Shown here piece after piece: positions 51,201 to 62,985 of a stretch of DNA of 64,000 nucleotides (within the stretch, counting starts at the first letter, position 1; every line of letters starts with the position of its first letter). Under the pieces are notes generated by a model. The model was not told the origin of the DNA. It searched no databases and worked only from the letters and a program-made list of their open reading frames with translations. The stretch is from Timema cristinae (taxonomy: Eukaryota > Arthropoda > Insecta > Phasmatodea > Timematidae): assembly GCA_039000515.1 (NCBI GenBank), contig JBCFYV010000024.1, positions 10,842,969-10,906,968 of the forward strand, given 5' to 3'. Position numbers and translations under genes: made by a program.

Positions 51201-52022
51201 GTAGCTCCTCGTGACGCTGAGGAAAGATCTGGAAGCGCCTTGTTTGATTCTCAATAGCCTACTACAGTTCTTGGTTTCAGAGACTTTGGCAATAACTATA
51301 GTCAATACTTGCTGACTAGAAGGAACCAACAAAGTTAGTTTATAATCATTATTGATCTATCTTTAACTAAGTATTTATCTGTGATTTGGTAATTTTAATG
51401 TCTCTGTGATTTATAATCAACACTGTTTTTCAAAAAATATAGATATATTTTAATTTGTAACTCGGATAAAATGTTTGACAAATTATATGATCTACAATTT
51501 AGTTCATGCTACTTTTTTGACATGAATACGTCTTTAAATTTGCTACCATACGGGGGCAATCCAAAAAACCTAATGATAACAAAATCAGGGGATACAGTTT
51601 GGCGATGTAGTTTCGAATCTATCCTCTACAACTAAAATTAAATTATACCACTGGATAGCTAAAGGATCAAAGAATGCATTACGATACGCGAGAACAGTGA
51701 TGCATCACGCGCGGTGGAGGGGGAAGCGCCGCCATTTTGAGGTTATTTTGCTGCATATCGAGATTTGCAATTAGTATAACTTTTGACTCGGAGAATCTAC
51801 GATGTTTGTTTAAGTTTTAATCGTAAGCTGTCGTCAAAATCTATCGATTGTATATAAAACATTAGTTTAAAGTAGTGACAGTGAATATAATAAGGTGTTA
51901 GAATAAAAAAAACTTCAACAACGTTAGGTAATACCTGTATTGATTTAAAGTTTACCAGAAATCTCGATGTATCTTGTATGGCATTTGTGTCGTACTTTTC
52001 GTATCACAGACATATAATTAAT
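48296..52022. other. Intergenic DNA
   Basis: It contains a SINE tail fragment on the minus strand at about 48921-48962, an unassigned repeat-like block at about 49600-49860 that ends with the same CCTGTGCCTTCTTCCA text seen at about 6770, and an A22 run at 50402-50423. I recognise no genes. Confidence 0.45.
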
Positions 52023-52035
52023 AAAGTTATATTGT
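52023..52035. repeat. Left target-site duplication of Penelope-like element
   Basis: AAAGTTATATTGT, identical to 56956-56968. Confidence 0.85.
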
Positions 52036-52889
52036 TCTATTAGATAAGGAAAGATGTCAAATTAAAAGATATGAAAAAGATAGAAATTAAATTACTAAAA
52101 CAAATTATACTGACAATACCAATTAAGTGTATTATTTATGAAGAGTCAATGGACTGAGTGGCAAAGTTGTTTACAACAGAAAATCAATTACAATCAACAA
52201 CTGTGAGTGAAAGCAAATTATGTCATGAGAAAAAGTTTTTAATTAGGTTAAGAGTAATAAATTAAACCGTTAAAAACACATTAAAAATGTGAGTCGAAAA
52301 AGTACATGTGCATAAAACAATAAAACATATTAAAATACATGTGTTATAGACAATTAGTTAAAATAAAACAGGGTGTATAATATTGATAAACAAGATAAAA
52401 TTATGGTTAGAAATAGAGTCAAGGCTTTACACAAAAGTATTTAGTTGGTTTTTTATAAAAAAAAATTTAAAGAATTATTCTATTCAGGATTTTATGTGAT
52501 TACATTTAAACTACCCATAAACATATTAAGACAAGTGTAGATGAAATATGGGATAGTAAATATAAAACTTATAATATAGTGTAGTAAGAAAAAGTCAAAT
52601 GACACAGATTGGAGTTTTGTGAAAACAGAAAATTTTATATATAATTTAAAATCTATTCTTATCTGGGAGAATTTTAATTCCCTTGTTCCTTGAGAATGGG
52701 GGTTGTTTAGTCACAATTCCGACATGTTTCGGCGCTCGATGGCACCATCCTCAGGTCTAAACAAGAAAAAAGAGTTAACGCAAGTTGTGGTGCAAATACT
52801 CAATTTAGGCCAATATAAATAAATGTGAAATTGAATTTTGATAACAGTGTGAGTATGAGGTCTATATAGCAGAAATGAAATATGATAAT
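52036..52889 (-). repeat. Penelope pseudo-LTR, left copy
   Basis: An 854-bp copy, inverted relative to 56056-56914 and direct with 55722-56055 over its first 335 bp. It includes a hammerhead-like motif at 52703-52764 on the minus strand. Confidence 0.92.
52703..52764 (-). ncRNA. Hammerhead-ribozyme-like motif, second copy
   Basis: It is the exact inverted counterpart of 56182-56243 in the left repeat, and on this strand it lies downstream of the RT gene. Confidence 0.5.
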
Positions 52890-53206
52890 TACCATAGAAG
52901 AATCCTGATATGAGTTCTTTGCACGAAGAATCGAGTAGAACTGAATGAATTAAAACAACGATGTGTAAATGTAAACACAGAAGTCATTTCTAGAAAGTCA
53001 TGGATTATGAAAGGTGAAAGCAAAAAGGGGTAGAAACTTGAACTAAGTATAATGTAGAAATCTGAAGATAGATAGATATAAAATTGAACCATGATAAACT
53101 AGGTTAATGATAAATGAATAAAAAGGGAAGGAAGAGAAAAGAGTAGATAATATAAAAGGATAGAGAAAGGTTCAAAGCTCTTCTTGACACTGGCCCGAAC
53201 AGGTCG

Positions 53207-55692
53207 TTAACTACGATGGAAGGAGGGGCTGGAGCAAGCAGGAATAGATTTTAATCTTGTGTGTTGTGGAAGTTTACTGAGAGTGTCAATCAGAGTCTGG
53301 TTTTCGAAGTTGGTCTGCTCATTTAAAACTTTTCTATTGTTAAGTAATGCAGTCTTTATAAAAATGTTCTCAGCGGTGTTCATGGAGGTGCCCTTGGATG
53401 TACTGTAAGCAAGTTTCATGCATTTATTCATGGGGGTGGCTGATGGCCGGATTGTTTTAAGTGTTCGGAGAATTTAGATCTATTCCTGTCGTACTTGAAA
53501 TCGCTTATGTGCTCGGAAAACCTAGTTGAAATACGCCTTCCAATTTGACCAATGTAAACACTATTGCATTCGCATGTAAGTTGGTAAATACCGCTATTTT
53601 GATATTGGCAAGTGTAGTTGAGATTGGAGTTGTTGAGTTTTTTGATGTTGTTATTGGTACCAAATGCTATTTTTAGTTTATGTTTCTTGAAGATGTTAGT
53701 GATATTGTATATTTCTTTTCCAGTAAAATTAAATTTTACCCATTTAGTTTTGTTGGCTGAAGTGTTGTTAGAGTTATTTAAAGTACTGCTATTGTTCAGT
53801 TGGGCTTTTTGCTTTTGAAGGATGCGATATACAAAGGAGTGTGAATAACCATTGGAAGTGGCTAGTAATTTAATAATGTTCAGTTCATGCTTAAAGTTCT
53901 TTCTGTTTAAAGGTATGGGAAGCAATCTATATATGAGACTATTGAAGGCAGCTTTTTTGTGAATCATTGGATGGTTGGAGTCGTTAGGAATAATGATATC
54001 CGTGTGTGTAGGCTTGCGATAAATTTTGTATTCAAAATTATTCAGTTTGTTTTTGGAGATTGAAATGTCCAGGTAGTTGATGCAATTATTATTTTCATGT
54101 TCAACAGTAAAGATTATATTTGGATGAATGTTGTTCATATTTTGAGCTAAATCAGGTGGAGATGAGTTAGGAAGTTGTTCATAGATAATCAGAATGTCAT
54201 CGACATAGCGGCAATAAAAAATAACTTTGAAGAGTGTATTGAGTTGATTTAATACTTTATGGTCATAATGTTGCAAGAAAATTTCAGACATTAAACATGA
54301 AATAGGGGAGCCCATTGCTAGACCATCACTCTGAGAATAAAACTTGTTATTGAATTGGAAATAATTTTGTCTTGATACCGTTTTAAGGATCGATAGTATT
54401 TGTTTGATGTATTCAGGGGAAGCATTATTGTATTTCAAAATGTTTTTGGTAATGTTAATGGTTTCATTAACGGGCACGTTTGTATATAGATTGGAGATGT
54501 CTAGTGAAAGAAATTTGGATTGAGCACTAAGTGAAACATGTTTAAGTTTATTAATCAGATCATATGAGCTTTTGACATTATAAGTGTAAGGTAACTGTAA
54601 ATTGTGCTGAAGTGTTTTAGCAAGAAATTTTGTTACTTTGTAAGCAGGAGCATTTCGATAATTGACCAGAGGGCGTATGGGGATGTTGGGTTTATGAATT
54701 TTTGGAAGAGAAGTAAAATTGGGTGCTTTAGGGTTCATATTGATAAATTTGAAACTGTCCTTGGGAGAGAATAAAAGGGGGGCGTTTTTGAGCGAAGTTT
54801 TTATATCCTTCTGAAACTTAGTGGTAGGGTCAGATTTAAGTTCTTTGATGTTGTTATTGTTTATGAAATCCATGGTTTTAGTGAGATAGTCGTCATGATT
54901 CATTAGGACTATTGTGTTTCCTTTATCAGATTTAACATTAATGATGTTATTAGTTTTAAATTTGTTTCTGAGCCGTTTGAGGATGAGATGTTCTTTTTGG
55001 TTAACTTTGGTTTGGTTACTGTTACTGATGATTTTGTGGATTTGGTTAGCTACTAGGTGTCTTGTTTGACTTTTGGAATTGGGATCAATGAGTTTGATGG
55101 CTTCTTCACTGTCAATGATGTAGGAGTGGACTTTGTCGGTAATGAAATAGTTGAAACAGTTGAATTTATAACCTTTAAGGAGTGTTAATTCTTCATCTTG
55201 AGTTAACTTCAGTTTGGTTAAATTAAGGATTCTTGGATGAAATTTGTGATCTGATGAGGTAGTAGATGTTATTGCAGGTTTTTGTTGCTTGGTGAGATTT
55301 TCAATTTTATGTTTAAGGGTGTAGGCTTTCCTGTCTAGTATTTTGCTGATTTTGTCCTGTATATGAATTTGTATATTGTCCCAGATGATAGGATGAATGG
55401 AGTTACTAAGTTCAAGATAGAGCTGGTAGGCTTGTAGATTGAGGAATGATTGTTTTCGATGCAAGTAAGTTATTTCATTTTTGAGTCTAGCATTTTGAAC
55501 CCATTTATTAAATCTTTGAATTCTAAATTTGTTGGATTTAATATTGATTCTAGCATAATTAGGAGTGATGTTATTGGCGATACATTGGTAGTTGAACCAC
55601 AAGTTAGCGGTGGTCTTTTTTAGGTTAATTTTGATGTTGACAAATTTCTTGCATTTAGATGCTTGGGTAGCATTAAGATTCATAAAATACAT
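53207..55692 (-). pseudogene. Penelope-like RT with GIY-YIG endonuclease (one frameshift)
   Basis: The 754-residue main frame (55692-53428) holds an N-terminal helical region, then RT: FTSLPKIHKPNIPIRPLVNY (about 326-345), motif A KFLSLDISNLYTNV (D398), motif B SDGLAMGSPISCLMS, catalytic YVDD (496-499), and YLDISISKN. A linker leads to the GIY-YIG endonuclease (GIY at 701-703, YIG at 713-715, RISTRFSEH). The frame then stops at a run of C residues (QPPP), and the family's C-terminal tail continues in another frame at 53431-53207 (MNKCMKLAYSTSKG, then ENIFIKTALLNNR). The break may be a single-base change or a sequencing error; everything else looks functional. Confidence 0.93.
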
Positions 55693-55721
55693 AATTATTT
55701 GTAGTAAGGAACAATATGTAT

Positions 55722-56055
55722 TCTATTAGATAAGGAAAGATGTCAAATTAAAAGATATGAAAAAGATAGAAATTAAATTACTAAAACAAATTATGTTGAC
55801 AATACCAATTAAGTGTATTATTTATGAAGAGTCAATGGACTGAGTGGCAGAGTTGTTTACAACAGAAAATCAATTACAATCAATAACTGTGAGTGAAAGC
55901 AAATTATGTCATGAGAAAAAGTTTTTAATTAGGTTAAGAGTAATAAATTATACCGTTAAAAACACATTAAAAATGTGAGTCGAAAAAGTACATGTGCATA
56001 AAACAATAAAACATATTAAAATACATGTGTTATAGACAATTAGTTAAAATAAAAC
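55722..56055 (-). repeat. Penelope pseudo-LTR, partial direct copy
   Basis: It repeats 52036-52370 in the same orientation with few differences, and joins the inverted copy directly at 56055/56056. Confidence 0.92.
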
Positions 56056-56955
56056 ATTATCATATTTCATTTCTGCTAATATAGACCTCATACTCACACT
56101 GTTATCAAAATTCAATTTCACATTTATTTATATTGGCCTAAATTGAGTATTTGCACCACAACTTGCGTTAACTCTTTTTTCTTGTTTAGACCTGAGGATG
56201 GTGCCATCGAGCGCCGAAACATGTCGGAATTGTGACTAAACAACCCCCATTCTCAAGGAACAAGGGAATTAAAATTCTCCCAGATAAGAATAGATTTTAA
56301 ATTATATATAAAATTTTCTTTGTTTTCACAAAACTCCAATCTGTGTCATTTGACTTTTATCTTATTACACTATATTATAAGTTTTATATTTACTATCCCA
56401 TATTTCATCTACACTTGTCTTAATATGTTTATGGGTAGTTTAAATGTAATTACATAAAATCCTGAATAGAATAATTTTTTTTAAATCTTTTTTATAACAA
56501 ACCAACTAAATACTTTTATGCAAAGCCTTGACTCTATTTCTAACCATAATTTTATCTTGTTTATCAATATTATACACCCTGTTTTATTTTAACTAATTGT
56601 CTAATACACAAGTATTTTAATATGTTTTATTGTTTTATGCACATGTACTTTTTCGACTCACATTTTTAATGTGTTTTTAACGGTTTAATTTATTACTCTT
56701 AACCTAATTAAAAACTTTTTCTCATGACATAATTTGCTTTCACTCACAGTTGTTGATTGTAATTGATTTTCTGTTGTAAACAACTTTGCCACTCAGTCCA
56801 TTGACTCTTCATAAATAATACACTTAATTGGTATTGTCAGTATAATTTGTTTTAGTAATTTAATTTCTATCTTTTTCATATCTTTTAATTTGACATCTTT
56901 CCTTATCTAATAGAATACATATTGTTCCTTACTACAAATAATTATGTATTTTATG
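56056..56955 (+). repeat. Penelope pseudo-LTR, inverted copy
   Basis: It is the reverse complement of the left copy, plus 41 bp matching the sequence just upstream of the RT start. It includes a hammerhead-like motif at 56182-56243 on the plus strand. Confidence 0.92.
56182..56243 (+). ncRNA. Hammerhead-ribozyme-like motif in Penelope repeat
   Basis: In order: TTGTTTAG (56182), CTGAGGA (56192), a stem GGTGC/GCGCC with a six-base loop, GAAA (56216), a GTC (56223-56225), then CTAAACAA (56236), which pairs with the first segment. This is the order of a type I hammerhead with very short stem III. An unpaired T between CTGAGGA and the stem departs from the consensus, so activity is uncertain. Penelope-like elements are known to carry such ribozymes. 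Confidence 0.5.
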
Positions 56956-56968
56956 AAAGTTATATTGT
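56956..56968. repeat. Right target-site duplication of Penelope-like element
   Basis: AAAGTTATATTGT directly after the element end, matching 52023-52035. Confidence 0.85.
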
Positions 56969-58266
56969 AACAAAATAATTATTTGTTTCCTTGCTTTTAT
57001 CCTAAATACGTAAATAAAAATATTTTATTTAAAAAAATATAACCAGTTACATAAACGTATTCACGTACAACACGACAAAGCCACACCCTTTTTTTTTAAT
57101 GTTCAAAAGTCATTCTCAGCCCTGACCCTAGCTTCTTTACTTAACTCTAATAAATTAATAGTATGTCTTTAAAAAAAATCTTAATATTTATGTTACTATA
57201 CTATAACTAAAGTACTGTGTTAACAAAAAATACACATTTTTAATTCATATTCATTTATAATTTATCTATTCACAATGACTTAATTTGTGTCCCCTTGATC
57301 TGGCATCATTCCCTCACACTTTCTTATTAAGTTTCATATTCCCTGAGAGATGTCAGGAGCGACAATAAAACTGGTTCTTTTGTAGAGGAATCCAATTGGG
57401 AGGAAGTTGTGTTTCATGTGCTCACATGTTTGTTGAAAGTTTGATTAACAGTAAGTTGGCTTTTTTTTTACTCATCATTCCCTCATTTGTCATTTATTTT
57501 TAAATATAGGTATTAAAATTCTTAAATACATATGTGTAGTTTATCAATAGGGGGTGCTTTGTGCCAACAGCTTCATAATCTAATATTTCACACTTTAGTT
57601 TGAAGCATCTATTTGATGTTATTTTATCATCCCCCCACAATTCAAAACATTAGGGAATGATGTTTTTAAACCTTTTATAGATAATTAATTTAACTTTAGC
57701 AATAATCTAAAGTTGGACTCAGCTTAAAGTGGGACTAAATCTGTTTTTTTTTCTGTGCACGGAAAAAACAAGAGATTTAGCCCAACTTAATGTTGCACAT
57801 ATTTTTATCAAACCATGTTACGCTACAAAATTTTCAACATTATTTTTCTTTAGTAAATTCAGATACTGAGGTGCATCTATTACTATAACTGATTACTTGA
57901 GATCACAAACCCGTGTAAATTTAACAGATATAGATTAAAATTATATGACACTTAAAAGAATATGCATAAACGATTTTTAGCAACTGTGAACTACCAGATC
58001 AGCTATGCTATTTTTTATCAGCTTAAGCCAGTTTGGATTATGGGGGCCAATGCCAATGGATGTTATATGTGTATATGTATAGTACACAAACTTCGAAATG
58101 ACTGTTTCAAAGCTGTATAAAGCTATAGTTTTTAAATATGCTAGCCCAAACGGTCTACTTCGACTTGTGCCGCTGTGATTTGTACAATGAGGCTTGCTTA
58201 TTATGAAAATGTGACATTTGCAAAAGTAAAATGACTGCAAGTGGATGAAGAAGTGAAGCGAAAAAA
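56969..58266. other. Intergenic DNA with a small foldback
   Basis: About 57720-57810 folds back: AAAGTGGGACTAAATCT opposes AGATTTAGCCCAACTT. I recognise no genes. Confidence 0.45.
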
Positions 58267-58497
58267 GTGCATTACCAAACTTTCACATTTACCCTACATA
58301 GGAAAGAAAAAACATGTCGTAAACATATTAAAGAGGAAAGTATTATTCATTTACGAGATCTTGTTACACAGTTAGAAGAAAACATACCAAATTTAATGGT
58401 ACACACAGGTAACATAGCACACAAATATCAAAGTATATCTAGTGTTAAGAGCAGCTTGTCTACAGATGCTATATTAATATAAGTACATATAACTTAG

Positions 58498-59471
58498 CAG
58501 GGCTGCCACCCATCTGGAAAACTGGGAAATGTCAGGGAATTTCTCAAATCTCCTAAAAATGACAACTTTTAAAATATTATAAGTCAAATTTTAGAAAGTG
58601 TTTAATTATTTCACTGACAACCTATTTTCATATATATGTTTTTCTGCATATTAATTATTTTAAAATAGGATCGTAATACATGAACTTCACAGTGAAGGCT
58701 ATTGCTATATTGTGGCATTGTGTAATCCAAGAATATTTTCGCATGTGTAAACATCAGTGTGTCACTATTCTAGATTTGAGAAAGTGTCTGCACAGCCTTT
58801 GATTTGACACGTAATATACATGCGCATATCTGATTTCTTGTGTTCTTAAATCCTAAATAGTGACAAAATAGTGAGTTATCATTATTTTCTATATCATCTG
58901 TATCTTAATGGCGTTATAGCAAAATTGTTTATTTAGCAAATCAAAAGTGTTTCAAATTAATTTTTTTCAGTTTAATGACCCTTTGCGCATGCTCAAATAC
59001 AGATTTCTTTTGGTGTTTCTCAATTCTAAAATGATAAGCGTATTCATTATGAAGACCAAATCGTCGCCTCTCAACCAAGCACCATTTACAACCATATATA
59101 AAAAAAGCGTTTTTGTCTAAATATGTAAAAAACAGTGCATCCATAGTAAAAAAAACTTTCAAACAAACAGGCCCCAAAGGTTTTTTATAAAAATCTTTAA
59201 ATGTGGTTATTATTATATTATTATTATGTAGTTGGGGCATGAACTACTCGCATTGCATGTAATGACAGGAAGGTTGAGGTTTGAATCCCGGTTAGATGCA
59301 CTCGGGGTGGTTTACCCATTCTTTCTACATGCTAATGCATAAGTACATTTATTCTAAACTACCTTTCTCATTCCTGCCACATTATATTGAGTTGTTGGAA
59401 CTATTATATTTTTGTCTTGGAAATCTGGAAACGTCAGGGAATTTCCATATTAAAAATTAGTAGCAGCCCTG
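58498..59471. mobile_element. Candidate short TIR element splitting the SDGP remnant
   Basis: It starts CAGGGCTGCCACC and ends GTAGCAGCCCTG, which are inverted over about 9-10 bp; CAGGG ends are common in hAT elements. Coding text of the SDGP family stops just left of it and resumes at its right edge. I could not see a convincing 8-bp duplication. It contains a type C SINE at about 59229-59400. Confidence 0.5.
59229..59400 (+). repeat. SINE type C (partial)
   Basis: GATGACTGG-like text (AATGACAGGAAGGTTGAGGT), B box GGTTTGAATCCCGGTTAG, and AAGTACATTTATTCTAAACT match the type C body. The head is diverged. Confidence 0.6.
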
Positions 59472-60650
59472 GATGAAAATTATTCATGCAAGTATTCTAA
59501 AGAAATACGGTCAGTGCATTTTGGTGGTGCAAGACAACATATTACTTTGCACACTGGTGACCCATACATGACCAATGCTTTCAGGAGAAATTACAACTAT
59601 TGCATTCTGTACACTGCCTGACTCTTGCAGCAATATGGACACACGTGAAACCGGGTTTTAACTGGACTCTAGAAGAACATTAAGGTTTTCTCAAAGTTGT
59701 GCATGTGTTAAGTGATGGACCAGTATCCCAATACAAAAATAAAACCATGTTTCACATCTACCACCACATTCAGGAATTTCTGTCAACAGTCACAAATTTT
59801 ACTTGGAATTATTCAGAGCCAGGTCATGTAAAAGGAACACCTGATGGCATAGGAGGGACATTAAAGAGAACAACTGACAAAGCTGTTGCACAAGGAAAAG
59901 ATATTTCCAATTTTCAAAACCTTGTATCAGGTTTAAAGGCACCGGGGTACACTTGATGACTATTTCACTATTTCAAGTAAAGATATTGAATACATGAATG
60001 TTATTTTATCTAAATGTGTATTTTCCTTGTCTGGTGGTACAATGAAGGTCCATCAAGTGATGTACTGTAGGAATATTGCTTTTTTGGAGTTCAGGTCTCT
60101 AAGGTGTTTTGAATGCTCTTCAAATAAGTGCAAACATTTTAGTACGGGACATAATTATCAGCGAGCGCTCTGATGGAAAATGTAGGCCTGATACACTGAG
60201 AACTTCAACCAAAATTTTGGATTCATTGACTTCTAAAAATTGGGCCTCTTTAAATGAAGGTGAGATATAATTTCTTAACAATTTATTTATTTTTATGGTT
60301 ATTACAGTGATACTATGCTCTATTATTATTATTTCTATTATTTTTAATGCTCTTTAAAAAACTAAATCTTTAATGTAGATTTATTATACAATAACCTTTG
60401 ATAAGCTGGAGTTTAGGTTAAATTTTTGTCATCTTAATTGATTTGAGATTTAGATTTTTTTTCTCTCCTGAAATGAGTGATGCATATTTTAAATAGCTCC
60501 CTTGTTTAAATTGCAGACTTTGATTTCAAAATCGGTGATTGGGTTCTTGTCAAATATGACCACAATTTGTACCCAGGAGAAATGATCAAGTTAGTGTAAT
60601 ATTAGTAAATGCCATGGAGCCTACGGGGCCTGGAATGATAAAAGTGTATT

Positions 60651-61002
60651 TAAATACAATATAAGTGATGTAAAGCAGGAAATATCAGGACCTATAATTT
60701 GTGACAACAGAATAAGCCAGTTTTATTTTCCAAGTTTTGTACTGGTGCATCAACTGTACATCAATCTTGGTTCGCTTGATTCATTTTTTATTATTTCATA
60801 ATGAAATCATGGTGTCAAAATATCTGGGGATAATTTTATTACCAAACATGCAACACACAAAAACATTTTGTATAATACCCATCTAAATCATTGCTTCAGT
60901 AAGCAATATCATTCCCTCAATTATCACAAAATGTTGATTTTTTTTTCAGGGTGGATTTTTGATAAATGATCTGTTTATATTTTTACTGAGTTTATATGAA
61001 GT
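60651..61002. other. Non-coding stretch
   Basis: AT-rich sequence with nothing further assignable. Confidence 0.4.
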
Positions 61003-61268
61003 GGGTGACCTGGTGGTGTAGGGGTAAGGTCTCGGACTTCTGTGCTGGGGTCCGGGGTTCAATCCTTGGTCCCGGCACAAATTTATCTGATTACCAAACC
61101 CTTCCTTCACCTCTGACAAGACATCTTGTGAATGTGGGGAATGCCAGGCCGCCACCGTGGTTCGGATTCCACGTTAAACTGTAGGTCCTTCATTTCATCT
61201 CACAATCACCCTACACTTACACATTAGAGTAAGTGCGTACAAACCGAACGGGTAGTAAGACACGGTGC

Positions 61269-61324
<56 letters not shown>

Positions 61325-61332
61325 TTAATAAT
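61003..61332 (+). repeat. SINE type A with long AAT tail
   Basis: A full head (GGTGACCTGGTGGTGTAGGG, GGGGTTCAATCCTTGG), body and tail (GTACAAACCGAACGGGTAGT AAGACACGGTGCTA), ending in about 20 AAT repeats. The long pure tail suggests a recent insertion. Confidence 0.95.
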
Positions 61333-61904
61333 ATTATATGAAGTGAATGCAAAAAAATATATATAAAAAAATATGTGCCAAATCAAAGATAGATACTAAA
61401 CTATTAATGTTCCTTAACATTATAATTATGTATTCTAACACACATTTTAGTTTTTATTGTACACAAGAGTTTGAAAAGACTACTTACCTAGGTAACACTT
61501 CAAAAAGGGTGAAGGGGTCATATTTTTGAAAGTGCAAATTTGTACATCTGGATTCTTATATTGGATTTGTGGCAAATACCAAAACACAAACTCTCTGAAA
61601 AATTCATGAAAAAAAATTTAAGATTATATTCCGAATAAATTGTAACCAAAATTAGTCAACTAAGTGATTAATATTAATATGGCTAATAGGCATTGATAAC
61701 AAAACAAAAATTCTCTGGAAATATCCTTCAAAAGAAAGGTGGAAGGCTTATAGGCTTTTTTTAAAAGTAACTAAACTAATACTGTAACTTATTTAATTGA
61801 ATGTACGTTTTAGTAACCAATTTTTAAACATTCCTTCTTTTAGGGGTGAGAAAATATTTTTATTTTTTCTTCAAGGGCATTAATCAAAGGGTTTTGGTTT
61901 CCTT
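61333..61904. other. Non-coding stretch
   Basis: AT-rich sequence with no gene recognised. Confidence 0.4.
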
Positions 61905-62136
61905 AGCACCGCATCTTACTACCCGTTAGGGTCATGCACTTATGTTATTTTAATTCTAATTATAGGAATGGTTTTTGAGACAAGGAAGGTTATGTGTATA
62001 GGAAGTGTACCTGCATTTGCACTGGAAAAACCACCCCAGTACACCCAACCAAGATTCAAACCTTGATCTCCCTGCTATTGTCATTCTAGTCTACTGCAAG
62101 AGAAGCGCCTTAGACCATGCGGCCACCGAAGCAGGT
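61905..62136 (-). repeat. SINE type C, minus strand
   Basis: Read on the minus strand: TGGCCGCATGGTCTAAGGCG, a B box GGTTTGAATCTTGG, GTACACTTCC, and the shared tail CCTAACGGGTAGTAAGATGC GGTGCT at 61905. Confidence 0.88.
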
Positions 62137-62985
62137 AAACAAAAGTTTAAATCATATGTAGCAACTACTGATGACAAACTTAATGAGATGAGTGTTTGCT
62201 TCTATCCCTGTGATTTAACTTTGTATTCTTAATTTCTGGTGTATTGAAATTATATCCATTGCTGGGTCCATTTTACAGCTCACCTATACTCCATTCATGA
62301 TAGGAATTACTATCTGAAAGGTCTTTTTTCCAACCAATATCCTACTATATAATAGATTTATGGTAGGGAAAAAGGCCTTTCAGAAAACAATTCCTACGGT
62401 AAACGAACTTTAGGGTAACTGGTGGATAGTAGTCTAATATGTAGTATTTCTGAAAAAAAAAATTAAAATAAATTATGGAGTTTTGAAAGTTAATTTTTCC
62501 ATGGTAGTCGATTTGATATTCCTATGTGTTGTCCACCGAACCTAGAAATGTTTTATCCTATAAACTTTTATGATTAATTTGTACTCCCAAAGTGTCCTTG
62601 AACATATTCAAATCGGTTGCATAGTTGACAATATTGGTCAACTTTAGCAAAAACCATGAATTCAACATGGCCTCCCAAAATAGTGTAAATTTAATTATTT
62701 TGGCTTGTAATGCACCTAGAATGGTCATTGTTGTTTTAAACCTATTCAGGTTTTCATCAGGACTTTCCATTTACGAACAAAAGAAAACAGGGTGGTCATC
62801 TCACAAGATGACGGCCTTAATAAGTATAATGTACTTATTATTAGGAATCATACAAAACGCCTAAGAATGGCATATTGAGTTTAAGAAAATTACTAATTAA
62901 AATGTAAATATAAAATAATTCTTTATTCTGAATTATAGTAACACAAAATAAGTCTTTTTACAGTAAATATTAATAATAATGCAGT
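62137..62985. other. Non-coding stretch
   Basis: Short frames at 62625-62864 (+) and 62770-62558 (-) share no recognisable domain. I see nothing else. Confidence 0.35.

Larger units (their letters stand above)
52036..56955 (-). mobile_element. Penelope-like retroelement with direct and inverted repeats
   Basis: A 4.9-kb element in minus orientation, flanked by a 13-bp duplication. One terminal repeat (52036-52889) is repeated directly in part at 55722-56055 and in full but inverted at 56056-56914. The inverted copy extends 41 bp further and includes the start codon of the RT ORF. This mix of direct and inverted pseudo-LTR copies is typical of Penelope-like elements. The coding core is RT plus GIY-YIG endonuclease. 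Repeat copies are nearly identical, so insertion was recent. Confidence 0.93.
58267..60650 (+). pseudogene. Remnant of 'SDGP..QYKNK' transposon-associated protein
   Basis: Plus-strand pieces appear in the order of an uncharacterised protein family that I recall from insect and cnidarian genomes: HLRDLVTQLEENIPNLMVHT and HKYQSISSVKSSL (58320-58470); DENYSCKYSKEIRSVHFGGA and RQHITLHTGDPYMTNAF (59472-59590); then, after frame changes, VHVLSDGPVSQYKNKTMFHI, WNYSEPGHVKGTPDGIGGTL and KRTTDKAVAQGKDIS (59699-59950). Weaker pieces follow (SLSGGTMKVHQVM at about 60030; DFKIGDWVLVKYDHNLYPGE at about 60520). An inserted element splits the first two pieces. Function is unknown; the acidic residue in SDG is suggestive of a DDE enzyme but unproven. 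Confidence 0.6.

Noticed and set aside
58490..59479. 8-bp target duplication around the CAGGG-ended element
   Set aside because: Flanking 8-mers (TAACTTAG and GATGAAAA) do not match, so a hAT assignment is not claimed.
61195..61386. Ile-rich minus-strand frame
   Set aside because: It is a translation of the AAT tail of a SINE.
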